This document shows, piece by piece, positions 33,021 to 45,599 of a DNA stretch of 64,000 nt. The position numbers were made by a program, and so were the translations under genes. The notes beneath the pieces were generated by a model. That model saw nothing but the letters and a program-made list of their open reading frames with translations. It had not been told where the DNA came from and did not search any database. This DNA comes from Voacanga thouarsii (lineage: Eukaryota; Streptophyta; Magnoliopsida; Gentianales; Apocynaceae). The DNA lies in the NCBI GenBank assembly GCA_026120185.1, contig JANUWF010002287.1, positions 186,001 through 250,000 on the forward strand, in the 5' to 3' direction. How positions within the stretch are numbered: position 1 is the stretch's first letter; each line of letters starts with the position of its first letter.

Positions 33021-34030
33021 GGCTACATTCGGCCGAGTACGTCACCGTGGGGAGCCCCGGTGTTGTTTGTCAAGAAGAAAGTTAGTATCTTGAGGCTATG
33101 AATCAATTACCGGGGACTGAACAATCTAACAATCAAGAATAAATACCTTCTACCCTTGATCGATGAGTTGTTTGATCAACTGCAAGGCGCTGTTTGTTTC
33201 TCGAAATTGGACCTACGGCAAGGATACTATCAGGTGAGGATCAAAGAAGAAGACATTCCTAAGAATGCATTCAACACGCGGTATGGCCATTACGAATTTG
33301 TAGTAATGCCGTTCGGTGTAACCAACGCACCGGCAGTATTCATGGATTTGATGCATCGCATTTTCGAACCATACTTGGACAAGTTTGTGGTTAAATTCAT
33401 CGATGACATTTTGATCTACTCCAAAAATCCGGAGGACCACATGGAGCACTTAAAGTTGGTCCTAGAGAAGCTGAAGGAATTCAAGCTTTACGCTAAGTTC
33501 AGTAAGTGTGAGTTTTGGCTGAGCTCAGTGTCTTTCCTTGGTCATGTAATATCCAAGGAGGGGATCAAAGTTGACCCTGCTAAGTTAGAAGCCGTAGCTA
33601 ATTGGAAACAACCTGAGAACATTACCGAGATACGAAGTTTCCTTGGGTTGGTCGGGTACTATCGGTGTTTCATTAAAAACTTCTCTACTTTAGCTTCACC
33701 GATGACACGACTGTTGAAGAAGGATGTCGTTTTTGCTTGGAGTGAGAAGTGCGAGAAGAACTTCCAAGAACTTAAGAGGAGGTTGATTTCAACACCCGTA
33801 CTGAACCTGCCCGAGGCTGATAAGCCCTATGCACTCTATACAGATGCATCCAAGGAAGGACTAGGAGCTATGCTAATGCAGGAATGGAAAGTCATAGCTT
33901 ATGCATCTAGGAAGCTAAAGCCGCACGAAGTTAATTAACCCACGCATGACCTAAAGCTAGCAGCTATAGTGTTCGCCTTGAAGAAATGGTGACATTACTT
34001 ATATGGTGCACAATACGAGGTTTTTACGGA
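33021..34030 (+). pseudogene. G3 reverse transcriptase and RNase H
   Basis: RT motifs in order: [70 protein letters not shown] and the catalytic [28 protein letters not shown] and [19 protein letters not shown] follow. RNase H starts [17 protein letters not shown] and [12 protein letters not shown]. Stops at about 33100 and at 33936, together with a Trp-to-stop near 33988, interrupt it. The homologous segment in G1 is open for 750 codons and shows the ancestral arrangement. Confidence 0.9.
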
Positions 34031-35265
34031 CCATAAGAGTTTGAAGTACATCTTCACGCAAAAGGACTTGAATCCCCTGCAGCGTAGGTGGATAGAGTTC
34101 TTGGAAGAATATAAGTGCCCTATTAACTATCATTTGGGTAAAGCGAATGTGGTAGCAGACGCTCTATGTCGAAAGGTGAAAATGGCACACTTGAGAATAC
34201 AGGAGGTGTCAGCAGTCCAGGATATCCTGGAGAAAGAGGCGCAAGTGCAAGAGAGGAAGATCTGCGTGAGCAACCTGACCCTGAAACCCGATCTGGACCA
34301 GGAAATTATATCAGGTCAACAGGGCAGCACAGGATTTCAGACTTTCAGGGAGAAAGAGATCGCGAGAGGAGGAAGCGATTTTCGGACCGACGAGAAGGGA
34401 GTATTATACTTTCGGGACCGGATTTGTGTACTGGACATCCAAGACTTAAGGAAGAGGATACTGGACGAAGCGCACAAGAGAAAATACACCATACACCCTG
34501 GGGAGGTAAAGATGTACCAAGACTTGAAGAGGAAATATTGGTGGGCTGGAATGAAGAGGGATGTAGTTCAACATGTGTCAACCTGCCTGACAAGCCAGAA
34601 GGTTAAGATGGAGTCATAAGAAGTCTGCAGGTTTACTGCAACCGTTACCGATTCCCGAATGGAAATGGGAAGAGGTGACCATGGACTTTGTGACTGGCCT
34701 TCCGATGACCAAGTCACACAAAGATGCGGTCTGGGTGGTAGTGCACCGATTGACCAAGACAACGCACTTCATACTGGTAAACATAAGGGATTCGATGGAA
34801 AAGTTGGCTCAGATATATACTCGAGAAATTGTAAGGTTGCATGGTGTACCATCGAGCATCGTGTCGGATAGGGACCCTAGATTCACTTCAAGGTTCTGGG
34901 GTAAGTTCCAAGAGTCCTTGGGCATGACCCTGAAATTCAGCACCTCTGCTCATCCGCAAACCGACATTAAATCTGAAAGAGTCATTCAGATACTAGAAGA
35001 CATGCTCCGAGCATGTATCTTAGACTTTGGAGATAAGTGGATTGAGTCTTTACCGTATGCGGAGTCAGCATATAACAACAGCTACCAGGCGTCGATCGGA
35101 ATGGCGCCGTACGAAGCACTGTATGGGCGAAAATGCCAAGTACCGATATACTGGGGATGGACAGAAGAAGGGAACGTTAAGAAGACTGGTGAAGTATGCA
35201 TTCAGGAGATGACGGATAAGATTAAGTTAATTCGGGAAAGGCTAAGGGCAGCGCAAAGCAAATAG
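34031..35265 (+). pseudogene. G3 RNase H end and integrase core
   Basis: It begins [16 protein letters not shown] (RNase H end) and [13 protein letters not shown]. The integrase zinc region has [13 protein letters not shown] and CLTSQKVK, where the second Cys of CxxC is Ser (CLTC in G1). The D,D35E core reads MDFVTGLPMTKSHKDAVWVV, IVSDRDPRFTSRFWGKFQES and HPQTDIKSERVIQILEDM (GQSE in G1). A TAA at 34617 and a frame change separate zinc and core regions. Confidence 0.9.
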
Positions 35266-35739
35266 AAAAGTTATGCAGACACTAGGAGGAGGGAATTGGA
35301 GTTCCAAGTAGGTGACCGTGCATTCTTGAAGTTGACTCCTAGTAGAGGAATCCTGAAACATCCGAGTGGAGGGAAGTTGAGTCCTAGGTATTTGGGACCA
35401 TTCCCGATCTTGGAGAAAATTGGACCGGTTGCCTACCGACTGGATCTACCTGATGGCCTAACCGGGATGCATGACGTATTCCATGTCTCTCAATTGAAAA
35501 GGTACAATCCCAATCCGAGTCATGTACTCAATGAGGAACCGTTGCAGTTGCAACCCAATCTGAGTTATGTGGAGAGACCCGTCAAGATCTTGGAGCGGAG
35601 TATTAAGACGCTCCGAAAAAAGCAGATACCCACGGTGAAGATACTTTGGGATCATCACGGAGCACAGGATGCAGCGTGGGAAACGGAGGAATGGTTAAGA
35701 CGGAAGTATCCGAGTATGCTCGAAGGGTTTGAAATCTGA
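35266..35739 (+). pseudogene. G3 integrase C-terminus and chromodomain
   Basis: The frame MEFQVGDRAFLKLTPSRGIL then SPRYLGPFPILEKIGPVAYR, HDVFHVSQLKRYNPNPSHVL is the integrase GPY/F-type C-terminal region. The last 60 residues, PVKILERSIKTLRKKQIPTV then ILWDHHGAQDAAWETEEWL, form a chromodomain, which in chromoviruses steers insertion toward marked chromatin. A TAG at 35263 breaks the link to the core. Here the chromodomain itself is intact to its TGA at 35739. Confidence 0.9.
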
Positions 35740-35760
35740 ATTTCGGGACGAAATTCTCTT

Positions 35761-35773
35761 ACGGGGGAGGGGA
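35761..35773 (+). other. Polypurine tract of G3
   Basis: ACGGGGGAGGGGA directly before the TG of the 3' LTR primes plus-strand DNA synthesis. The G1 counterpart is at 41619-41631 on the minus strand. Confidence 0.9.
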
Positions 35774-38700
35774 TGTAATACCCCGCCCAAAACCACCTTT
35801 GACTATGGGGAAAAGTCATGCAATTCATAGCATCTTGCATTTTATGTGGTAGCAAGAATAATTTTAATTGCATGGATGCATGTGAATTTTTACGTTGCTC
35901 TTGCATTTGAATTAATTGATGTGAAATTGTTAAGTTGTTAAAGACTTGTTTACGGGAGGTTTGGTCGAAGATTTGGAAGGATGAGTATTGGGGTGGTAAG
36001 AACTTCTTGTAGAAAAATTAGCATTGGAGTTGTTTTGGAATAGTGGGGAAGTTGGTGATTTCCTTTGGTGACCCGAGTTCGAATCCTTCCTTTTGTGAAG
36101 TTAGTTTCTCTTTTTGAAATTCTGTTCTTTAGACCATTTCTTATCTTGGCCGAAAAGGAATCTAGCTATCCTAGAGAAATTTTAGTATTTTTACTCGAAG
36201 GAAATAAGTCTCTATATTTATTTCCTAAATTCAAGGACTTTGATGTGAATAAAGTTCACCTTTAATTTCCAGCTTGTGTTCCTTAGAATTTCGAAAAAAC
36301 CCTAGCTAGTAATTAAAATATTAGCTTGATTTCAGCTAGATAGATGTTGCCATGGATAGGTGGAATTAATGAGTCCTTTTCCTAGTAGGAAATCTTGTTG
36401 ATTTCAATCATAGAATGTTAGCTAAAAATCTGGAAAAAATTTCCAGCAAGTGCCGCCACTTCTTGGAGGACATGTAGCACAATCCAAACTCTTCTAGGAC
36501 TAGAGGAAATCCTATCCAAATCCTTGATAAAATCAGATTTTATTTCAATCCAAATTCAACTAGGATTTTCTTCCTTTTCCTAGTTGAATTTCGGCAACCT
36601 TGTGTCACCACAAGCTGTCCGAAAATTCCAGCTTCTTAGCTACAATCCAACTCTGTAAATCCTAGCTCAAAACACCTAAATATTCCTCATTAATTCAGGG
36701 TACCTTAGCTGTACAAAACCGGAATTTTATTCACACAAAAACACTGAAATTCGTCCAGCTCATGCACAAGAATTTCGGCAACTTGGTGCAGGAATTTCGG
36801 CCAGCTGTTGTGTTCCTACTCCAACCGAAATTCTGCACATAAAACACACCAAAAACCCCCAGCTGATGAAGCTATTTTCAGCGCCCAAAACCCCCAATTT
36901 TCCTCTGGAAATTTCGGTAGATGTGCAGCAGCCAAAACAGTCCAAACCTTGTTACTTTTGCCCAGAATTTTCACAGCACTTGCACAGGATTTTTCAGTCA
37001 TCAAAACTCACTCAAACTCTTCCTTGTTTGGCCCAAAATTCTGAACACATTCAGCCCTTCCCTTGAGCAGTATTTTGGCCAGCATAAAGGAGCAAAATTG
37101 CAGAATCTTTTCCTCCATTAAACGCCCCTAAAATCGGCAGCAAGGAGACGCGCAACAAGCTGAAATTTCGCCTTTGCTGTCCATGAAACCTAAAGCCATT
37201 AGGAGTCTTTCTAAACATCACCATCTAACCCTAAACCAATCTTCTCCAACTCTAAATCATAGCAACCGTCTACCCTCTCCATTCTACACGAAAATTTCAG
37301 CAACATCTCTCTGCAAATTTTCGAAAACTCAAGACTATTCCAAGCAAAAATCGAACACACCTTAAGGTAAGGACAAATCCTCTCAACCTCTTGATGCCGT
37401 TTTCTCTAATTATTCTTTTCTCTTTCTTCTACCCTTAAATCACGCCCTATAGAGGCTGATTTCATCTTCTTCTTTAATTGTCGATCAAGAGGAGCAAAGG
37501 AGGAAGCTTTTCTCTCCTTTTCAAGCGAATTCGGGACGATCACCATAGGAGCATCGAGACCTCATTACCCGGTAGTTGCAAGGTAAGGGAATACCCTCCC
37601 TAGATGCCGAAAGTAAAATGTAATGGTCTTTATTAGCAAGATAAACATGTGGTCATAGTATATGATTTTTGGGGATTGAATAGTTTACTTGGAATTAAAT
37701 AGGAGATTGCGAATTGTTATGAAAATAAACGGGATTAGAGCATGTTTGAATTAATTGAGACCCTGATCATGATATTATATGGTTTAGATCAGGTGGATAA
37801 TTGAGGAAAGCCAGCTATGAATTTATCTCGTTATCCGAGGCATATCAAATAAGTCCTTGCATAAACTCTTTTATTAAACGTTGTGATAGTAAGTCCTTTT
37901 ATAAATTGTTTTGTTAAAAGTTGTGATGGCAAGTCCATGTTGTGAATCTTTGTAAAGCTATTGTTAAACTATGTTTTCTTGGGTTGTAAACGTGGATATT
38001 TATTCTTTAAATGGTTTTGTCAAACTAATGATTTTATCAAGAAAACTATTCTTTTCCTTAAATGTTTAGAAATATCTTTTAAAGAAAACCACGTTTTACA
38101 AAGCTAAGGTTTGGAAATATTTTGAATCAGGAATTGACGGATATGTTCGTTGAGTACTCAATAAGGGTAGGATAACAATACTAGTCTTAGAGGGCTAGAG
38201 TAAGTCTTCTGGCAGGAGGCCACCTCCAGAAGATGAACTCTGCTCGAAAAGGCGACAGTGTTGGTTGGTCAGGCCAGTCCGAGCTAGCATGTGTACCTGG
38301 TATGGCATCACTTATATTCCCAGCGTGGACACCCGGATGATTTTGTTGGGTGTAGAGATGGAGGAGTATCTCACCCGGTGAGCCGTACACTCACCTTGAT
38401 CAGAACGCCTAACGTGTGGTAATCTAGTCCGGACAAGGTGCACAAAGTGTGGTGCCTTGGCCAATTTGTTCTCATGGAGCCCAACGTGTGGTGACATGAC
38501 TTTTATGCGCGTGGAGGATTTTTTTTTTACAAAGTCTGACAATGAGAAAAAACCCACTCCTTGTGAAAAGAGATTATTTATGACTTGCCAATTTATTTTT
38601 ACAAATGTTTTACACATTGCATACACGAATTATTTAAAACACCATGTACACACACAGGACTTACTGAGATTTATTCTCACACCGTTTTACATCAAGTTTT

Positions 38701-38988
38701 CAGGGGATAGACTGTGCTGAGTCAGCGGGGCATGTAGTAGTTGAAGCTTTTGCTATTTTCTCTATCCGTTCTAGGAGACATTTGTTGCTTATGCTTCTAA
38801 ACAATATTTTATTTTATTATGTTTTGCTCCAAGTAGAGCCTGATGTAATAAGAGTATTTCATCATTTATCTAAGTTGATCCTTTTGGAGATTGATTTTAT
38901 ATTTTATACCTCGTTCTAAAGACCCCTTGTCGTACGGGACGGGGCGACTTCCTCGCCCTTTTAGGGTACGTAGTCGTGGGGTGTTACA
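35774..38988 (+). mobile_element. G3 3' LTR
   Basis: A 3215-bp LTR from TGTAATACCCCGCCC to GGGGTGTTACA. It includes the 66-codon frame at 36065-36265 and the hairpins near 38204-38231 and 38928-38955. Confidence 0.93.
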
Positions 38989-39066
38989 TAAACAAACCGA
39001 AAAACCAGTGTACCTTGGAAAGTACAGAGGTAGTGAAAGACTTTTCGGATGTGTTCCCTACAGAGC
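38989..39066 (+). pseudogene. G2 pol remnant after G3
   Basis: It continues the G2 reading after the duplicated TAAAC with [20 protein letters not shown] and VFPTEL, the protease-RT linker, then breaks off at AGAGCT and runs into LTR sequence. Confidence 0.9.
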
Positions 39067-40185
39067 TGTGAATTTATCTCGTTATCTGAGGCATATCAAG
39101 TAAGTCCTTTTATAAACTGTTTTGTTAAATGTTGTGATGGCAAGTCCATGTTGTGAATCTTTGTAAAGCTATTGTTAAACTATGTTTTCTTGGGTTGTAA
39201 ACGTGGATATTTATTCTTTAAATGGTTTTGTCAAACTAATGATTTTATCAAGAAAACTATTCTTTTCCTTAAATTTTTAGAAATCTCTTTTAAAGAAAAC
39301 CACGTTTTACAAAGCTAAGGTTTGGAAATATTTTGAATCAGGAATTGACGGATATGTTCGTTGAGTACTCAATAAGGGTAGGATAACAATACTAGTCTTA
39401 GAGGGCTAGAGTAAGTCTTCTGGCAGGAGGCCACCTCCAGAAGATGAACTCTGCTTGAAAAGGCGACAGTGTTGGTTGGTCAGGCCAATCCGAGCTAGCA
39501 TTATACCTGAGAGGTATTACTTATATTCCCGGCATGGACTCCCGTATGGTTTTTTAGGTGTAGAGATGGAGGAGTATCTCACCCGGTGGGCTGTACACAT
39601 ACCTTGATCAGAACGCCCAGTGCGTGGTAATCTGGTCCGGACAAGGTGCACAAAGTGTGGTGCCTTGGCCATTTTGTTCTCATGGAGCCTAACGTGTGGT
39701 GACATGACTATTTATTCAAGTGGAGGATTTATTTTATACAAAGTGTGACAATGAGAAAACCTACTCCTTGTGAAAAGAGATTGTTTATGACTTGCCAAAT
39801 TGTTTCTACAAATGTTTTCCACTTTGCATACACGAATTATTTAAAACACCATGTGCACACACAGGACTTACTGAGATTTATTCTCACACCATTTTACATC
39901 ATGTTTTCGGGGGATAGACTGTGTTGAGTTAGCGGGGCATGTAATAGTTGAAGCTTTTGCTATTTTCTCTATCCGTTCTAGGAGACATTTGTTGCTTATG
40001 CTTTTAAACAATATTTTGTTTTGTTCCAAATTGAGTCTGATGTAATAAGAGTATTTCTTTATTTATCTAAATTGATCCTTTTGGAGATTGTCTTTACATT
40101 TTATACCTCATTCTAAAGACCCCTTGTCCTATGGGACGGGGCGACATCCCCGCCCTTTTAGGGTACGTAGTCGTGGGGTGTTACA
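39067..40185 (+). mobile_element. G2 3' LTR remnant
   Basis: The last 1.1 kb of the 3' LTR, entering at GTGAATTTATCTCG, which in the G2 5' LTR follows AGCT at about 22928. A second small deletion near 39104 removes about 60 bases present in the other LTRs. The 3' terminus is intact and carries the CCTAA target duplication. Confidence 0.9.
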
Positions 40186-40190
40186 CCTAA

Positions 40191-41618
40191 TGGCTTTAGG
40201 TTTCTTGGACAGGAAGGGTGAAATTTCAGCTTGTTGTACCCTTTGATGCTTGCCGAATTTGGGAGGGTGTAGTGCTGGAAAATATTCTGCAATTTGCTCC
40301 TCTATGCTGGCCAAAATACTGCTCAAAAGAAGGCTGAATGTTTACAGAATTTTGGGCCAAACAAGGAAGAGTTTGTGTGGATGTTGATGACTGAAAAATC
40401 CTGTGCAATGGGTTCCAAAATTCTGTGCAAGAGTAACAAGTTTTGGACTGTTTTGGCTGCTGTAATTGTACCGAAATTTCCAGAGGAAAATTGAGGGTTT
40501 TGGGTGCTGAAAATAGCTTGATCAGCTGCGGTTTTTCAGTGGATTATGTGTGGAGAATTTCGGTTGGAGTAGGAGTTCAAGACTGGCCGAAATTCCTGCA
40601 CAAAGCTGACCGAATTTTCTGTGTACAAGCTGAACGAATTTCAGTGATTTTGTGAGAATAAAATTCTGGTTTTGTGCAGCTAAGGTACCCTGAATTGATG
40701 AGGAATATTTAGGTGTGTTGAGCTAGGATTTACAGAGTTGGATTGTAGCTAAGAAGGGCTAGAATTTCGGATAGCTTAGGTTGATACAAAGCTGCCGAAA
40801 CTCAGCTTGGAAAAGGAAGAAAATCCTAGTTGAATTTGGATTAAAATAAAATCTGGTTTTTATCAGGGATTTGGATAGGATTTCCTCTAGTCCTAGAAGA
40901 GTTTGGATTGAGCTAAAAGACCTCCAAGAAGTGGCAGCATTTGCTGGAATTTTTTTCCAGATTTTTAGTTAACATTCTAGGATTAAATCAACAAGATTTC
41001 CTACTAGGAAAAGGACTCATTAATTCCACCTATCCATGTCAACATCTATCTAGCTAAAATCAAGCTAATATTTTAATTACTAGCTAGGGTTTTTTTTGAA
41101 AATCCTGAGGAACACAAGCTGAAAATTAAAGGTGAACTTTATTCACATCAAAGTCCTTGAATTTAGGAAATAAATATAGAGACTTATTTCCTTGGAGTAA
41201 AAATACTAAAATTTCTCTAGGATAGCTAGATTCTTTTTCGGCCAAGACAAGAAATGGTTTAAGGAAAAGAATTTCAAGAGGAGAAACTAACTTCACAAAA
41301 GGTAGGATTCGAACTCGGGTCACCAAAGGTAATCACCAACCTTCCCGCTATTCCAAAACAACTCCAATACTAATTTTTCTACAATAAGTTCTTAACACCC
41401 CAATACTCATCCTTCCAAATCTTCCACCAAACCTCCCTTATCTAAATCTTTAACAACACAACTATTTCACATCAATTAATTCAAATGCAAGAGCAACGGA
41501 AAAATTCACATGCATCCATGCAAATAGAAATAATTCTAGCTACCACATAAAATGTAAGATGCTATGCAATGCATGACTTTTTCCCATAGTCAAAGGTGGT
41601 TTTGGGCGGGGTATTACA
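40191..41618 (-). mobile_element. G1 3' LTR, second part
   Basis: The U3-side 1428 bases of the G1 3' LTR, resuming after the CCTAA duplication and ending GGGGTATTACA beside the polypurine tract. The 66-codon frame is open here (41326-41126, minus). Confidence 0.92.
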
Positions 41619-41631
41619 TCCCCTCCCCCTT
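41619..41631 (-). other. Polypurine tract of G1
   Basis: On the minus strand AAGGGGGAGGGGA precedes the 3' LTR, matching the G3 tract. Confidence 0.88.
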
Positions 41632-41639
41632 AAGAGAAT

Positions 41640-43404
41640 TTCATCCTGAAATTCAGATTTCATACCCTTCGAGCATACCCGGATACTTCCGTCTTAACCA
41701 TTCCTCTATTTTCCACGTTTCATCCTGTGCTCCTTGATGATCCCAAAGTATCTTCACCATGGGTATCTGCTTGTTTCAGAGCGTCTTAATACTCTGCTTC
41801 AAGATCTTGACGGTTCTCTCCACATAACTCAGATTAGGTTGCAACTCCAACGGTTCCTCATTGAGTACATGACTCGGATCGGGGTTGTACCTTTTCAACT
41901 GAGAGACATGGAATACGTCATGCTTCCCGGTTAGACCATCAGGTAGATCCAATCGGTAGGCAAGTGGTACAATTTTCTCCAATATCGGGAATGGTCCCAA
42001 ATACCTAGGACTCAACTTCCCTCCCCTCGGATGTTTCAGGATTCCTCTACTAGGAGTCAACTTCAAGAATGCATGGTCACCTACTTGGAACTCCGATTCC
42101 CTCCTCCTAGTATCTGCATAACTTTTCTGTCCACTTTGCGCTGCCCTTAGCCTTTCTCGAATTAACTTAATCTTGTCCGTCATCTCCTGAATGCATACTT
42201 CACCAGTCTTTTTAACGTTCCCTTCTTTTGTCCATCCCCAGTATATCGGTACTTGGCATTTTCACCCATACAGTGCTTCGTACGACGCCATTCCAATCGA
42301 CGCCTGATAGCTGTTGTTATATGCTAACTTCGCATACGGTCAAGACTCAATCCACTTATCTCCAAAGTCCAAGATGCATGCTCGGAGCATGTCTTCCAGT
42401 ATCTGAATGACTCTTTCGGATTGACCGTCTGTTTGCGGATGAACAGAGGTGCTGAATTTCAGAGCCGTGCCCAAGGACTCTTGGAACTTACCCCAGAACC
42501 TTGAAGTGAATCTAGGGTCCCTATCCGACACGATGCTCGACGGTACACCATGCAACCTTACAATTTCTCGGCTATATGGTTGAGCCAACTTTTCCATCGA
42601 GTCCCTTACGTTTACCGGTATGAAGTGCACTGTCTTGGTCAATCGGTCCACTACCACCCAAATCGCATCTTTATGTGACTTGGTCATCGGAAGGCCAGTC
42701 GCAAAGTCCATGGTCACCTCTTCCCATTTCCATTCGGGAATCGGTAACGGTTGCAGTAAACCTACAGACTTCTTATGCTCTATCTTAACCTTCTGGCATG
42801 TCAGGCAGGTTGACACATGCTGAACTATATCCCTCTTCATTCCAGCCCACCAATATTTCCTCTTCAAGTCTTGGTACATCTTTATCTCCCTAGGGTGTAT
42901 GGTGTATTTGCTCTTGTGCGCTTCGTCCAGTATCCTCTTTCTTAAGTCTTAGATGTCCGGTACACAAATCCGGTCCCGAAAGTATAATACTCCCTTCTCG
43001 TCGGTCCGGAAATCGCTTCCTCCTCTCGCGATCTCTTTCTCCCTAAAAGTTTGAAATCCTGTGCTGCCCTGCTGACCTGATACAATTTCCTAGTCCAGAT
43101 CGGGTTTCAGGGTCAGGTTGCTCAGGCAGATCTTCCTCTCTTGCACTTGCGCCTCTTTCTCCAGGATATCCTGGACTGTCGACACCTCCTGTATTCTCAA
43201 GTGTGCCATTTTCACCTTTCGACTGAGAGCGTTTGCTACCACATTCTCTTTACTCGGATGAGAGTTAATAGGGCACTTATATTCTTCCAAGAACTCCATC
43301 CACCTACGCAGCCGGAGATTCAAGTCCTTTTGCGTGAAGATGTACTTCAAACTCTTATGGTCCGTAAAAACTCGTTTTGTGCACCATACAAGTAATGTCG
43401 CCAT
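41640..43404 (-). pseudogene. G1 integrase and chromodomain
   Basis: Minus strand. The RNase H end and linker (43404-43090) read [18 protein letters not shown] and [17 protein letters not shown]. The integrase zinc region keeps CLTCQKVK, and the core keeps MDFATGLPMTKSHKDAIWVV, SIVSDRDPRFTSRFWGKFQE and HPQTDGQSERVIQILEDM, so all catalytic residues survive. TGA at about 42340 (Leu in G3) cuts the core. The C-terminal region (42183-41776) reads LTPSRGILKHPRGGKLSPRY. A CGA-to-TGA change at 41776 truncates the chromodomain. Confidence 0.9.
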
Positions 43405-45599
43405 TTCTTCAAGGCGAACACTATAGCTGCTAGCTCTGGGTCATGCGTAGGATAATTAGCTTCGTGCGGCTTTAGCTTCCTAGATGCATAGGCTATGACC
43501 TTCCCTTCCTGCATCAGCACAGCTCCTAGTCCTTCCTTGGATGCATCTGTATAGAGTGCATAGGGCTTATCAGCCTCGGGCAGGCTCAATACGGGTGCTG
43601 AAATCAACCTCCTCTTAAGTTCTTGGAAGCTCTTCTCGCACTTCTCACTCCAAGAAAAAATGACATCCTTCTTCAACAGTCGTGTCATCGGTGAAGCTAA
43701 AGTAGACAAGTTTTTAATGAAACGCCGGTAGTACCTGGCCAACCCAAGGAAACTTCGTATCTCGGTAATGTTCTCCGGTTGTTTCCAATTAGCTATGGCT
43801 TCTACCTTAGCAGGGTCCACTTTGATCCCCTCCTTGGATATCACGTGACCAAGGAAAGACACTGAGCTCAGCCAAAACTCACACTTACTGAACTTAGCGT
43901 AAAGCTTGAATTCCCTCAGCTTCTCTAGGACCAATTTTAAGTGCTCCGTGTGGTCCTCCAGATTTTTGGAGTAGATCAAAATGTCATCGATGAATATGAC
44001 CACGAACTTGTCCAAGTATGGTTGAAAAATTCGATGCATCAAATCCATGAATACTGCCGGTGCGTTGGTTACACCGAACGGCATTACTACAAATTCGTAG
44101 TGGCCATACCGCGTGTTGAATGCAGTATTAGGAATGACTTCTTCTTTGATCCTCACCTGATAGTATCCATGCCGCAGGTCCAATTTCGAGAAATAAGCAG
44201 CGCCTTGCAGTTGATCAAACAACTCATCGATCAAGGGTAAAGGGTATTTATTCTTGATCGTTAGATTGTTCAGTCCCCGATAGTCGATACATAGCCACAA
44301 GGTACCATCTTTCTTCTTGACAAACAACACCGGGGCTCCCCATGGTGACGTACTCGGCCGAATATAGCCTTGCCTTAGCAATTCCTCCAATTGCTCCTTT
44401 AACTCCTTCAACTCTATCGATGCCATCCGGTAGGGGGTTTTGGATACCGGTTCTGCTTCGGGAATCAGATCCACGGTGAACTCAACTTCCCATTCAGGGG
44501 GTAGGGAAGTGAGCTCCGTAGGGAAAACATCCGAAAAGTCTTTCACTACCTCCGTACTTTCCAAGGTACACTGGTCCTTGGGTTTGTTTAGGAGATACGC
44601 CAAGTATCCCGCACATCCTTTCTTGAACAACTTTCGGGCTTTAGCTCCAGCAATAAGAAATTTCAGTTCCTTCGTTCGCTTGCCATTGAATTCAATTACA
44701 TCCCGTCCAGGTCTTACAAATTGCACCGTCTTAATCTTGCAGTCCACACGAGCTCTGTGCTTCGACAACCAGTCCATGCCCAAGATCAAGTCATAACCGT
44801 CCATGGCCAGGATTATAAGGTCGGCCTCCAGAATCTCCTTCCCAACCTCAACTCCACAACTTCCCATTTTCTTGCCTGCTTCCACCACCTTTCCCAAGGG
44901 GGAACTAACTACTAGGGTATAAGGTAGCTCATTTCCTTCCCAGCCCAGATGTGAAGCACATACTTTACATACATAAGAGTGTGGAGATCCTGGATCTATC
45001 AGAACATTAACAAGACAACCTTGGATAGAAAGGTTACCTTCGATCACGGCGGCGTTCGCTCCGACTTCCTCTCGGCTCAGGGTAAAAACTTTGGCCTTCA
45101 CCTGGGGCTTCAGGCCTCCCGTTCCGGCTGGTCCAGTAGCGGCACTTCTATTGCCTCCCATTGGCTGGGTCGGCGCGGTTTGCTCAGTCCTTAAGGGTTT
45201 GGGACAGACATTCTTCAGATATCCTGGGTCTCCACAGTTGAAACACCTTCTCACACCGCCGCCACCCCAGCAATTTCTCTCGGTGTGGCCTCGCTTCCCA
45301 CACAGTCGGTAGTTCAGGCTGTCTTGCATTGATCCGGCTATAGGCACTCGAGGCTGCTTACCCCGATTTCCCCACGGCATAGAACCCGCAGGTCGCTTAT
45401 TGCCTGAAGGCCTCATAGGTGGACGACTCGGTTGGAAAGGTCGGCTCACCGGTCGGTGCCGATCTTCGTTCTCCGTCTGAGAAGCTATGTCCACAGCGGC
45501 AGTGTATGACGTTGGCAGTGATAGAGCCAACGCCTTCCTCAAATCTGGCCTTAGCCCTTTCACGAATTGCCGGGTGCGTTTCTGCTCCGTGTCTACCAA
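43347..45599 (-). pseudogene. G1 gag end, protease, reverse transcriptase and RNase H (longest open frame in window)
   Basis: A 750-codon open frame. Order: gag C-terminus ([20 protein letters not shown]), a first knuckle [11 protein letters not shown] and a second [14 protein letters not shown], protease ([32 protein letters not shown]), RT ([55 protein letters not shown], catalytic [11 protein letters not shown]) and RNase H ([37 protein letters not shown]). A frameshift near 43375 ends it before integrase. This gives the best picture of the ancestral pol of the family. Confidence 0.93.

Larger units (their letters stand above)
26840..38988 (+). mobile_element. Gypsy element G3, structurally complete Tekay/Del-like chromovirus
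   Basis: A 12,149-bp element with both LTRs (26840-30051 and 35774-38988), primer site, ORF0, gag-pol, chromodomain and polypurine tract. Exact target duplications TAAAC (26835-26839 and 38989-38993) lie in the G2 pol gene. It is the innermost and therefore latest of the three stacked Gypsy insertions. In the first 150 bases of its two LTRs I count about ten mismatches, so it is not very recent. The proteins carry several stops and frameshifts. Confidence 0.95.
20881..40185 (+). mobile_element. Gypsy element G2, internally deleted, host of G3
   Basis: Plus-oriented, from TGTAATACCCC to GGGGTGTTACA, with exact target duplications CCTAA (20876-20880 and 40186-40190) inside the G1 3' LTR. It retains a full 5' LTR, primer site, ORF0, gag and protease up to 26839. 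G3 follows, then 78 bases of pol (38989-39066) and a 1.1-kb 3' LTR remnant. RT to chromodomain, the polypurine tract and the first two thirds of the 3' LTR are deleted. Confidence 0.93.
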
